A stretch of 61,121 nt of DNA from CAG-877 sp045125935. GTDB lineage: Bacteria; Bacillota_I; Bacilli_A; RF39; UBA660. Made by a program: the position numbers and the translations under genes. Position 1 is the first letter of the stretch; each line of letters begins with the position of its first letter. This document shows, piece by piece, positions 38,399 through 45,774 of the stretch. Below the pieces are notes generated by a model. It was not told the origin of the DNA. It saw nothing but the letters and a program-made list of their open reading frames with translations, and searched no databases. The stretch covers positions 1 through 61,121 of the forward strand of contig JBGVNW010000032.1 in the NCBI GenBank assembly GCA_045125935.1, given 5' to 3'.

Positions 38399-39050
38399 TT
38401 TTATCACCACACTTTTTAAATTCTTCTGCTAATTCTTTTGTTTCTGTTGATATTTTATACAGAGAAATATATTCTCTTTCTTTTGGGTAAAGTTCCCAAG
38501 AAAAATCATCACTTTTTTTAATTTTTATACCTCGTTTCTTAGCATATTTTATATACTCACTCGAAATATCCTTCCTTTTTACAGTTATTTTAAGATAATC
38601 AAAGAAAGAATGTAGTAAAGTTATAAAAGTGCTTGACAATTTTGAACCTAAAAACTTATTCAATACAAATAGAGATAGTTTATCATTCTTTTTTAACATT
38701 TCTAATGTGTGCAAAGCTTCATCAGAAAGACCAGTTAATTCTTTTATATCATCATAAGATGGTTTATAACTTTTTGCACCAAAATAGATATATTCCAAGG
38801 AAACATTAAAATATTCAGAGTATGCTAATGCATATCTTAATGATAAACCATATCCATTCTCAATTTTACTTATAACCTTATCACCATTTTGATTACCATC
38901 CTCGTCATTAATCGTTCCTTCTCTTTTAGAAATCAAATCACGAAGTTCGGCATACAATTTATCTTGCGTTAATTTAGGATTAACTTCAGTCCTAAGTTTG
39001 GCTAATCTGTTACCAATTTCACTATCAACAATTTCCTTATTTGTAACCAT
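38388..39050 (-). CDS. cI-like XRE-family repressor
   Basis: 220 residues. The N-terminal helix-turn-helix (RLAKLRTEVNPKLTQDKLYAEL...GDKVISKIENGYGLSLRYALAYSEYFNVSLEYI, residues 13-85) carries an unusual insertion between its second and third helices (about 41-57). The rest is an all-helical, probably multimerising domain with no LexA-type Ser/Lys protease motif. GAGGAGA precedes the ATG. It overlaps the integrase gene by 11 nt, so repressor and integrase are made together. It probably controls the divergent replication genes. Confidence 0.85.
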   Translation of the reverse strand: MVTNKEIVDSEIGNRLAKLRTEVNPKLTQDKLYAELRDLISKREGTINDEDGNQNGDKVISKIENGYGLSLRYALAYSEYFNVSLEYIYFGAKSYKPSYDDIKELTGLSDEALHTLEMLKKNDKLSLFVLNKFLGSKLSSTFITLLHSFFDYLKITVKRKDISSEYIKYAKKRGIKIKKSDDFSWELYPKEREYISLYKISTETKELAEEFKKCGDKNEI

Positions 39051-39070
39051 ATAATGTCTCCTCTCACATA

Positions 39071-39131
39071 TATACCCATATTATACTACATTTCAAAATA
39101 AAAATATACTAAATTCTCCTTAGAAATATAC
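39071..39131. promoter_or_regulatory. Candidate repressor operators in the divergent promoter region
   Basis: TATAC occurs at 39071, 39082, 39105 and 39127, spacings of 11, 23 and 22 bp, that is one and two DNA turns. The leftward -10 for the repressor (TATAAT on the minus strand, about 39081-39086) overlaps one copy. A palindrome AGTTTA-GTTTTG-TTTAAACT lies nearer the rightward gene. Confidence 0.5.
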
Positions 39132-39236
39132 CTTTTTATTTGCTATTATATTTTTGTCAGCGAAAAAAGGGCCTTTATTCATGACAAAAATACAAGTTTA
39201 GTTTTGTTTAAACTACTCTATGAAAGGAGATGTAAT

Positions 39237-39407
39237 GTGATACTTAGTGACGAACAAATTAAACAAATATCTAATAGTATTGTTTTTGATGTTCGTCAAT
39301 ATATCAAGGAGCATCAAGAAGAATATGAGAAGTTTATAGCAGAAGAAACTGAAAATCAAACAGAGCAGAATTCCAAGAAAGGAGATAAAAAAAATGGAAC
39401 TAAATAA
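39237..39407 (+). CDS. Small acidic protein upstream of the helicase
   Basis: 56 residues from a GTG start 7 nt after AAAGGAG. A longer frame from 39204 would place that ribosome site inside the gene. Sequence ILSDEQIKQISNSIVFDVRQYIKEHQEEYEKFIAEE is one or two helices with a hydrophilic tail. It overlaps the helicase gene by 14 nt, so the two are coupled. Perhaps a replication accessory or early regulator; no family known to me. Confidence 0.7.
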   Translation: MILSDEQIKQISNSIVFDVRQYIKEHQEEYEKFIAEETENQTEQNSKKGDKKNGTK

Positions 39408-40641
39408 CAATTTTAACTCTGCAGATATAGATACTATATTTGCAGAAATACCCACATCTAATGAAAAACAAATAGCAGAAAATAGCAATTATGGTACTAG
39501 TTCTGTAGGTATAGATAATATGCTTGCAGAACTATCTGTACCTTATAATGATAATGAGGTACTTACAAATGATACTGAAGAATTAAGATTAGTTAATTAC
39601 TTCTTTGACAGCATCAGCAGTCATAATAAAGAAGTAGAAACATTACTTTATGAAATAATTGGTTATTCCTTAACTAGAACAGCAAAACTTAATAAAGCCT
39701 TTATCTTTAAAGGCAAAGGCAGAAATGGAAAAAGCAAAATATTCAGAGTAATCGAAGCTTTATTAGGAACATATCAATGTTCACACGAGCATTTAGAGAA
39801 ACTGTCGGGAAGTAAAGCTGGAAGTAAAACAACTGTTATGTCTTTAAATGAATGTACAGTTAATATTTCTGAAGACCAGAAACAACCGAAGTATATTAAT
39901 ACTTCGTTGATAACTAGATTAATATCTGGAGAACCTATAGCAGTAGAAAAAAAAGGTGGAGAGATTTTTAATTTAGTTCCTTATGCTACATTATTATTCT
40001 CGGTAAATGAAGTTATAGACTTCAAGGAGACTGGTATCTATATAACAGATAGATTTATTGTTATTCCTTTTAATGCTACGTTTACAGATGATAATAATAA
40101 TCGTAATATCAATATAGGAGAGCAGTTATGTCAACCTAAATCATTACAAATAATTGCTACAAAGGCTATACAAGCATTTATAAAGGTGTTAGAGAAAGGT
40201 AAATTTACTATTCCAACTATTGTAGAACAAGAAACTAACAAGTATTTCCTAGAATGTAATAATGTAGCAGAATTTTGTGGTTTGTTCCCTTTAAAAACCA
40301 TTATGACTAAATCTCAATATTATGATGAATATTGTATTTGGTGTAAGGACAATAATAGAGACACTGTTAGCAATTCTCAATTCGGTAAACAAGTATTAAC
40401 TCTAGGGTATAGAGCAGAACGATACTCGTTTGGTAATAAAAGGAATACTTATTATGCTAACCCAAATTTTGACAATTCAAAAAGCAAAGAAATTTATAGA
40501 AATTATCTTGAATATATGGGATTAACTGAAGAAGCTGATGTTGCGTTTAATAATGATAAGAAACTATATTCTTGTGGCAAAACATTTAATGAATATTTAC
40601 TTGATTGTTTTTACAATAGGATTGCAGAAAACAGTAAGTAG
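39394..40641 (+). CDS. SF3 helicase, D5/P4-type primase-helicase C-terminal region
   Basis: 415 residues. Walker A is in FKGKGRNGKSKIF (about 108-116). Walker B-like ECTVNISEDQ and the sensor strand ATLLFSVNEVIDF are in SF3 order, then the D5-type C-terminal winged helix (CNNVAEFCG..., YYDEYCIWCKDNNRDTVSNSQFGKQVL). It unwinds the element origin for replication. The usual N-terminal primase (AEP) part is missing: only about 60 non-catalytic residues precede D5_N-like IIGYSLTRTAKL, so priming must come from elsewhere. AAAGGAGAT supports the ATG. Confidence 0.9.
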   Translation: MELNNNFNSADIDTIFAEIPTSNEKQIAENSNYGTSSVGIDNMLAELSVPYNDNEVLTNDTEELRLVNYFFDSISSHNKEVETLLYEIIGYSLTRTAKLNKAFIFKGKGRNGKSKIFRVIEALLGTYQCSHEHLEKLSGSKAGSKTTVMSLNECTVNISEDQKQPKYINTSLITRLISGEPIAVEKKGGEIFNLVPYATLLFSVNEVIDFKETGIYITDRFIVIPFNATFTDDNNNRNINIGEQLCQPKSLQIIATKAIQAFIKVLEKGKFTIPTIVEQETNKYFLECNNVAEFCGLFPLKTIMTKSQYYDEYCIWCKDNNRDTVSNSQFGKQVLTLGYRAERYSFGNKRNTYYANPNFDNSKSKEIYRNYLEYMGLTEEADVAFNNDKKLYSCGKTFNEYLLDCFYNRIAENSK

Positions 40642-40683
40642 CTCTATAATGCCTCTATGAGGCTCTAGGAAGGCTCTGATGAG
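40641..40683 (+). repeat. Iteron-like array, candidate element origin
   Basis: Four copies of (G/C)CTCT(A/G) begin at 40641, 40652, 40662 and 40673, spaced 11, 10 and 11 bp (one helical turn), starting at the stop codon of the helicase. A GCCTC-TAT-GAGGC hairpin (40651-40663) lies inside, and AGCTC/GAGCT brackets the array. This is typical of initiator-binding iterons beside a replication gene. Confidence 0.55.
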
Positions 40684-40785
40684 CTTTTACTATATACGGC
40701 AATAAAAAATTTGTAAATATAGATATACCTTTGTAGAACTTATAGGAGCATCTAGGAGAGGTCTTATCAGAGAAGATGTTATAAG

Positions 40786-40833
40786 CAAAATAGAGAGTTA
40801 GGATCATCTTGATATACCTAACTCTCTATTTTG
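40786..40833. terminator. 17-bp perfect stem-loop
   Basis: CAAAATAGAGAGTTAGG (40786-40802) pairs perfectly with 40817-40833 around a 14-nt loop. On the plus strand TATTTTT follows, so it can terminate the helicase transcript. On the minus strand it would close the 3' end of the proposed RNA. A second hairpin (CTTATA..CATCT / AGATG..TATAAG, 40739-40785) abuts it. Confidence 0.75.
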
Positions 40834-40834
40834 T

Positions 40835-40853
40835 ATTTTTACTATGCCACTAT
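40835..40853 (+). repeat. 19-bp direct repeat, copy 1
   Basis: ATTTTTACTATGCCACTAT, exact copy at 41461-41479, same orientation, 626 bp apart. It lies right beside the 17-bp stem-loop. Confidence 0.85.
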
Positions 40854-41408
40854 ACCATTTAATAATGTATTTTTTCGTTTCCATTTCTAAATTTATTCTT
40901 TTTCTCGTTCCTATTTTTTAATCGTGTTTTATGTTCTTTTATTGTTATTATTATCGTTTCTTTTAGTATTAGTTCTTATTTTTTTATTATTGCTTATATG
41001 ATTAGAATTACTTATTTCGTAGTTAAGAGAAATTTTAGTCCCACATACTATAAATTTCACTTTTAAATTTTTAGCCTCTACATTGTTAAATAACTACGGC
41101 TAGATAAATTAACGGTCTGAGTTCCAATGTGTTACCACAAGTGTTCAGTATGACGGTTAAGGTAGACTTTAATCTTATTCAAATCTGGGTTGATAAGGGA
41201 ATTACTCCTAAATTGTTCCGTATCTAGCATGAGCAAGTTTTTAAATATTACACTAAGAGCAAGATGTAATAATTAGGACATTATCTCTGAATTGGGTCCT
41301 TTCTACAATGTAGAAGTAAGTATTTATGCTTACCATTATTATATATAAGAACTTGAGTGTAATATCTTGTTTTATATAATGCACCAAGTAATTACCTCTA
41401 GTCTTACT

Positions 41409-41429
41409 TTTATATACGAAGTATATAAA
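41409..41429. repeat. Perfect palindrome, copy 1
   Basis: TTTATATAC-GAA-GTATATAAA. Its 19-bp core TTATATACGAAGTATATAA recurs at about 41563-41581. Could be a hairpin of the RNA or a dimer-binding operator. Confidence 0.7.
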
Positions 41430-41460
41430 TATCCCAATAATTGAAGTGGTAGGAACTAAG

Positions 41461-41479
41461 ATTTTTACTATGCCACTAT
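41461..41479 (+). repeat. 19-bp direct repeat, copy 2
   Basis: Second exact copy of ATTTTTACTATGCCACTAT, lying at the predicted 5' end of the minus-strand RNA. Confidence 0.85.
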
Positions 41480-41558
41480 GACATATATTAATAAGAATAT
41501 TTATTTTAGAATTCAACAAAATAATTAGAGAGTGGTTGCTTTTGTCTTCTTTATCATA

Positions 41559-41585
41559 ATTATATACGAAGTATATAATTATCTA
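41559..41585. repeat. Perfect palindrome, copy 2, downstream of clpP
   Basis: ATAATTATATAC-GAA-GTATATAATTAT, a 12-bp perfect stem about 20 nt after the clpP stop. It shares a 19-bp core with copy 1. No T run follows on the minus strand, so it is not an ordinary terminator. Confidence 0.7.
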
Positions 41586-41603
41586 TTAATTAAAATTGAT
41601 ATA

Positions 41604-42227
41604 TTACAATGCAGTTTTCGTTAATAATTTATCTACTAAGCCGTACTCTAATGCTTCATCAGAATTAAACCATTTGTCTTTTTGTTGAATATCTTGTCTA
41701 ATCTGTTCTATGTCTTTACCAGTATTATCTGCTAATATTTTGATAATTCGTTCATTTAGTGCGTTAGAGTGTTCAAAACTTATTTTTACATCCCCAATTT
41801 TACCACCATTGAAAGTTGAAACTTCGTGTATCATAACTTCACTATTTGGAGTTATGTATCTTTTTCCTTTTGTACCACCACTAAGTAGTATTGCTGCCAT
41901 TGATGAGCAACGACCTAAACATATTGTTTTAACATCACTTTTTACTATTTGCATAGCATCATAAATAGCCATACCATCTGAAACAGAGCCACCCGGAGAA
42001 TTGATATAAAATATTATATCTTTATTACACTTGATAGCATCCAACTTCAATAATTGTTCTACTATTTTTTCGGATGTTTCACTATCAACTGCTTTTGTTA
42101 ATCTAATTATTCGATTATCTAGTAAGTTAATATCAGAAGGTGTTTTAGGTTTAGTTCTTGTTTTAGATTGTTTTCTTTTTGTCTTAGACTCTTTTTTACT
42201 ATCTTCTTTTGTATCTTTCTTAGTCAT
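41604..42227 (-). CDS. Element-encoded ClpP-like serine protease
   Basis: 207 residues. After a highly charged Lys/Glu/Thr extension of about 35 residues, the ClpP core runs from NLLDNRIIRLTKAVD. The catalytic triad is visible: Ser in LGRCSSMAAILLSGG (about 107), His in SEVMIHEVS (about 134) and Asp in KDKWFNSDEALEYGLVD (about 184). No Clp ATPase is encoded in the element, so it must borrow host ClpX/ClpC, act alone on peptides, or form mixed barrels with host ClpP. It is the last gene of the SSB-hydrolase-ClpP run (32 nt after the hydrolase gene). GAAAGGAAT precedes the ATG. Confidence 0.92.
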   Translation of the reverse strand: MTKKDTKEDSKKESKTKRKQSKTRTKPKTPSDINLLDNRIIRLTKAVDSETSEKIVEQLLKLDAIKCNKDIIFYINSPGGSVSDGMAIYDAMQIVKSDVKTICLGRCSSMAAILLSGGTKGKRYITPNSEVMIHEVSTFNGGKIGDVKISFEHSNALNERIIKILADNTGKDIEQIRQDIQQKDKWFNSDEALEYGLVDKLLTKTAL

Positions 42228-42259
42228 AAAATTTAATTCCTTTCAATAAATTATAAATA

Positions 42260-43447
42260 CTATATGTTAAATGTCTTTTGATTTTTTAAGTGTTTAATCT
42301 TATATGGTAGATTTAACTTGTCAAAGTCGTGAGAGTTTTCTCCGTGTATAGGAATTATTATTTTAGGTTTAACAATATTACAAACTTTGATAATTCCTTT
42401 TGCAGTTGCGTGACCACTCGTATGTAAATAATGATAGTCTTTTGGAACAAATTTAGAAATACCTTCATCAGCTGTTTCGCCTTGTAAGTATCCTAACCAT
42501 TGAGAATAGATAAATATACCACTTTTGAAGTTAGGACTATTGATAAACTTCTTTGAAAAGTAATTACTTCGTACTAACATACAAAAACCTTTTTCTATCA
42601 TCTCTTTATAAAACTTACCATCAAAACTTTTAACATCTGAAAAGTTATAATAGTCTGCATATTTCGTACTTGTTTTTGTCACATAGTTAAGAATATCTTT
42701 TTGGTAGTCATCACATATAAAAAGTTTAGTTCCTGCTTTTTTATTCGCGTGATAAAAAGAAGCTATCCTATCAATATTGGTAGAAGCACACATTATAAAT
42801 ACATACTTATTATCTTGTATTAAATTAATTGCTTCTTGTTGTAACATAAACTCAGACATAAAAGTTTCCTCTAGTCTTGAAAGTGTTGTGTGTTCACAAA
42901 TAAGAACATCAATTTTTCCTATTCCTTTAAGTATTTTAGGTGTATTTCTACCAATAGGACCGTGTGTACGGAAATCTCCCGTATGTAAAATCCTTTTACC
43001 ATTAGTTTCAATAAGGAACATATAACTATCAAAAGCAGAGTGGTCTATGCGAATAGGAGTTATTTTCATATCCTCAATTTCTATTTGTTCATCTTGTTTA
43101 AAAGTCTTAAATGCCTCAATTCTATCAATATGTGCTTGTGTCACTTCTGCAATATTAGGCTCTTTCATTTTCTTTTGGTAGATCGTAAATATCTCTTTTG
43201 CTTGTTCTCCAATATAAATAGGTACTTCTTTCTTAACTTGCATATATTCGCCTAAATGGTCTAAATGATAATGAGTAATAAATACTGCATCACATTTTTT
43301 ACTAACATTAGCAACATTTACTTTTACATTACTTGTGCAAGTAGGTAGGTTAGTACCAACATCAATAAGTATTCTAGCTTTTTTGCTTTTAATTTCGGTT
43401 ACGCATCCACCGATTTGATTAACCCCCCTGTGAATTTTAATCTGCAT
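42260..43447 (-). CDS. Beta-CASP metallo-beta-lactamase-fold hydrolase (RNase J-like)
   Basis: 395 residues. Metal-binding motifs are in order: FITHYHLDHLGEY (HxHxDH, about 60), ILHTGDFR, the beta-CASP insertion, then HTSGHAT and IIPIHGE. This is the layout of RNase J / RNA-processing exonucleases, but it is shorter than host RNase J (about 555) because the C-terminal dimerisation domain is absent. Probable substrate: RNA or single-stranded DNA. It lies between SSB and ClpP genes with intergenic gaps of 16 and 32 nt, so it is co-expressed. Confidence 0.9.
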   Translation of the reverse strand: MQIKIHRGVNQIGGCVTEIKSKKARILIDVGTNLPTCTSNVKVNVANVSKKCDAVFITHYHLDHLGEYMQVKKEVPIYIGEQAKEIFTIYQKKMKEPNIAEVTQAHIDRIEAFKTFKQDEQIEIEDMKITPIRIDHSAFDSYMFLIETNGKRILHTGDFRTHGPIGRNTPKILKGIGKIDVLICEHTTLSRLEETFMSEFMLQQEAINLIQDNKYVFIMCASTNIDRIASFYHANKKAGTKLFICDDYQKDILNYVTKTSTKYADYYNFSDVKSFDGKFYKEMIEKGFCMLVRSNYFSKKFINSPNFKSGIFIYSQWLGYLQGETADEGISKFVPKDYHYLHTSGHATAKGIIKVCNIVKPKIIIPIHGENSHDFDKLNLPYKIKHLKNQKTFNI

Positions 43448-43463
43448 AAGTATATATTCCTTT

Positions 43464-43778
43464 CTAATTTTGATTTATTAAGTTTCTATTGTTTGATAAA
43501 AAGGTTACTTTTTCTGCAATTATTTTAACTGGGTTATTTTCTTTACATTCTATTCTTCCTTTAATGCCTACTAAGTCATCTTTTTTGCAATATTCAAATG
43601 TGGTATTGCCAACATAACTCATTAATTCAATAGGAATAATATCACTTTCATAATCGCCATCTTGATTTTTAAAATTACGACTAATATTTAACATTAATTT
43701 ATATGTTAGTTTATCGTCCATTTCAATTTTTTCGATATCGTTATTTATTCTTCCAATTAGTACAACATGATTATTCAT
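43464..43778 (-). CDS. Single-stranded DNA-binding protein (OB fold)
   Basis: 104 residues: NNHVVLIGRINNDIEKIE...YKLMLNISRNF...DIIPIELMSYVGNTTFEYCKKDDLVGIKGRIE is the SSB/PriB OB-fold pattern. It lacks the acidic protein-interaction tail of host SSB. It probably coats origin DNA for the SF3 helicase. AAGGAGATG precedes the start. Confidence 0.88.
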   Translation of the reverse strand: MNNHVVLIGRINNDIEKIEMDDKLTYKLMLNISRNFKNQDGDYESDIIPIELMSYVGNTTFEYCKKDDLVGIKGRIECKENNPVKIIAEKVTFLSNNRNLINQN

Positions 43779-43808
43779 TATTCTTCATCTCCTTCCTTTC
43801 AATTTTTA

Positions 43809-44360
43809 TTAATGTAATAATAATTTGAACATCCTTTCTAAGCAGTTCTTCTCAGGTCTAGTTAAACCTTTTAAACTATAATAATATCTATCAATTAAAT
43901 ATTTCGTGTACGCAGTTGTAGATTTATGATGATATAGGTCATCAATATATTTCTGTACTTCTGCAATATGTCTATTTCTACGAAGTAATATTAATTGTTC
44001 AGATATATTGTTCTTTTGCTCTAAAAGTTTTTTAACTACTGGTGGAGTTTCTGCTTTAATATCTGCTAGTTCATCAAAAGTTATTTTATTATTTAAGTAG
44101 TTAGTTAGGTTATCAATATAAATTAGAGCTATACATTTAGTTAGGCATTGCTTAAATTTAAAATCTTGTATTTGTTTAGTGTATAAGGTGTATGAGTATT
44201 TTTTCTCCTTATTAAATACAATAATTTTCTCTCCGTTTGATTTAACTTTAAGATTAGTAAAAATTGCTTTTTTCTTATTCTTCCTAGTTTTAGCAGATTG
44301 AATATTGTTAAAAACTAACTCGATAAAATAATAAACTTCTTTTTCAAAATTATTATTCAT
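43809..44360 (-). CDS. Basic helical protein of unknown function
   Basis: 183 residues, first gene of the SSB-hydrolase-ClpP run, start behind GGGGG. Very basic (AKTRKNKKKAIFTNLKVKSNGEKIIVFNKEKKYSYTLY), then helical with LEQKNNISEQLILLRRNRHIAEVQKYIDDL and a C-terminal LTRPEKNCLERMFKLLL. It could bind nucleic acid or act as a late regulator; no family recognised. A palindrome GTGTTTTAACAC (44401-44412) upstream may be its operator. Confidence 0.65.
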   Translation of the reverse strand: MNNNFEKEVYYFIELVFNNIQSAKTRKNKKKAIFTNLKVKSNGEKIIVFNKEKKYSYTLYTKQIQDFKFKQCLTKCIALIYIDNLTNYLNNKITFDELADIKAETPPVVKKLLEQKNNISEQLILLRRNRHIAEVQKYIDDLYHHKSTTAYTKYLIDRYYYSLKGLTRPEKNCLERMFKLLLH

Positions 44361-44410
44361 TGCTAACCCCCTATAAAGAATATAACATAGTGATTTGTTG
44401 GTGTTTTAAC

Positions 44411-44445
44411 ACAAAATAAAACCCGTTATCCAATAGAATAACGGG
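44411..44445 (-). terminator. Terminator of the PH-like membrane protein gene
   Basis: CCCGTTAT-TCTATTGG-ATAACGGG on the minus strand followed by TTTTATTTT. It separates this gene from the basic-protein operon. Confidence 0.85.
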
Positions 44446-44468
44446 ATGTTTTAAATTATAAATCTGTA

Positions 44469-45212
44469 TTAGTTCTTTCTCATATTTTTTAAAACTGTAT
44501 CTTTACTTTTGTTTATAGAACGATAATGAGAGCGACCATCAGCAGTTTCTTGATAACCATACCATATAGTTTCGCTATCGTAATGGTCTATAACATCTTG
44601 ATTAGTTGTAGTACATTGTACAAGTATTATTTCATCATCTGTTTTTTCTTTTGCTTCACATTTTAATTCATTAGACATAACATCATCAAATGTTAAAATA
44701 GACTCAGGAATTTCTCTTAAAGCATAAAATACAGCATCATCTCCACCTTCAATAGTGGTGTCAGTACCAAATACATTACCTATAATAACAATAAATATTA
44801 TAATAGAAACAATAGCACCTATTATTTTAGCTACATTATTATTTTGTTTGTCATTTGATGTGTTTTCTCTCTCATTGTTTTTTTCAACATTGGTTGTTTC
44901 AACTTTTGTATTTTTAGTGTTAATGTCGCTGTTTTCAATTTGATTATTAACTTTAACATTGGTTAATTGATTATTAATGTAATCGATTATTTCTAGTCTA
45001 AGTTTTTTGTCACTAATATTAAAAACATCAGATTTTCCATTTTTTAATATAACATTTAAAGAACCCATAAAATGAGAAGCACTTGTCATATCAATAAACT
45101 TATATTCAATAGTTTTTTTCTTTCCAATTAAAATTAGTCTATCAGAATAAATCTCTAATGTACCATCTACAAAGCCACTATTTGCTTGAGTTGAATAAAT
45201 AACTTTTTCCAT
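44469..45212 (-). CDS. PH-like domain membrane protein
   Basis: 247 residues; the ATG at 45212 follows AAAGGAG. Residues 1-75 form a small PH/GRAM-like beta domain (SGFVDGTLEIYSDRLILIGKKKTIEYKFIDMTSASH). A Asn/Glu/Lys linker, one membrane helix (about 132-150) and a C-terminal extracytoplasmic domain with two Cys follow (ELKCEAKEK, VQCTTTNQ). Preceded by a terminator-like attenuator. Position next to the Cro-like gene suggests it is expressed from the integrated state, perhaps as a surface or superinfection factor; that is speculation. Confidence 0.7.
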   Translation of the reverse strand: MEKVIYSTQANSGFVDGTLEIYSDRLILIGKKKTIEYKFIDMTSASHFMGSLNVILKNGKSDVFNISDKKLRLEIIDYINNQLTNVKVNNQIENSDINTKNTKVETTNVEKNNERENTSNDKQNNNVAKIIGAIVSIIIFIVIIGNVFGTDTTIEGGDDAVFYALREIPESILTFDDVMSNELKCEAKEKTDDEIILVQCTTTNQDVIDHYDSETIWYGYQETADGRSHYRSINKSKDTVLKNMRKN

Positions 45213-45232
45213 ATTTTCTCCTTTCAACAATT

Positions 45233-45275
45233 AAAAAAGGGACACTTAAACTAGCTGTCCCGTACTACGTCAGCT
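45233..45275 (-). promoter_or_regulatory. Candidate transcription attenuator ahead of the PH-like gene
   Basis: On the minus strand GGGACA (45256-45261) pairs with TGTCCC (45239-45244) followed by TTTTTT, an intrinsic terminator located between promoter and ribosome site. AGCTG (45271-45275) can instead pair with CAGCT (45253-45257), which overlaps the terminator arm. The two folds exclude each other. Confidence 0.5.
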
Positions 45276-45407
45276 AATCAAACTTCATTATCTGACAAAA
45301 TAATTATATCACATAGTGTATTATAAAGTCAATACATATGTTAAATATATGACATATGTAAAAAGTCTGTAAAATGATACCTTTAATCTATAAGGAGTTG
45401 GTATCGG

Positions 45408-45647
45408 ATGAGCAAGAAAAAAGAATATACACCATTATTAGAATATGATATTTTTTATGTTGATATAAAACCAATAATGGAAGCCAAAGGTATATCACAA
45501 AATATTTTATCAAAAATTACCGACTTATCAATTAATACAATTAGAAGTTATTATCATTCTACTATAAAAAGAGTAGATTTAGATGTTATTTCAAGAATAG
45601 TTATGGCTTTAGATTGTGAAATAAATGATGTCTTGAAAAAGAAGTAA
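45408..45647 (+). CDS. Cro-like XRE-family regulator
   Basis: 79 residues. The helix-turn-helix spans MEAKGISQNILSKITDLSINTIRSYYHSTIKRVDLDVISRIVMALDCEINDVL, that is almost the whole protein, typical of the short YozG/HTH_26 type. AAGGAG lies upstream. The promoter region contains two palindromic ACATATGT boxes in TACATATG...CATATGTA arrangement (45351-45362 region), likely operators for itself. It converges with the integrase gene in the circular form. Confidence 0.85.
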   Translation: MSKKKEYTPLLEYDIFYVDIKPIMEAKGISQNILSKITDLSINTIRSYYHSTIKRVDLDVISRIVMALDCEINDVLKKK

Positions 45648-45774
45648 TAATAACGATATAATAGTAGTATAATATTTATACATAACATATACCATAAATT
45701 TTAAAAAGCGTCTTAACAGGTGTTATAAAACCCAAGATAAAGAATGATAACTTAATATTAATTCAAAATAATAT

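Larger units (their letters stand above)
40787..41481 (-). ncRNA. Candidate large structured RNA in a 962-bp gene-free segment
   Basis: No convincing gene lies between 40642 and 41603. Perfect helices occur in order: 41018-41025/41091-41098 (CGTAGTTA/TAACTACG), directly abutting 41099-41106/41221-41228 (GCTAGATA/TATCTAGC); 41247-41252/41265-41270; then three abutting hairpins 41275-41300, 41301-41315 and 41316-41333; then 41338-41352/41369-41380. On the minus strand a promoter (TTGAAT 41511-41516, 17-bp spacer, TATTAA 41488-41493) would start transcription at about 41481, at a 19-bp repeat recurring just before the 17-bp stem-loop. Stretch 40860-41010 is purine-rich on the minus strand, like unpaired linkers. 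Strand and ends are inferred. Confidence 0.5.

Noticed and set aside
41253..41519. 88-codon minus-strand open frame inside the gene-free segment
   Set aside because: No ribosome site, begins inside the promoter-like sequence, and runs through several perfect hairpins; composition is that of random AT-rich DNA.
41409..41585. loxP-like recombination sites (TATACGAAGTAT arms)
   Set aside because: The palindromes have 3-bp centres, not the 8-bp asymmetric spacer of lox sites, and the element encodes no tyrosine recombinase.
40642..41603. Retron, diversity-generating or group II intron RNA
   Set aside because: No reverse transcriptase gene anywhere in the window.
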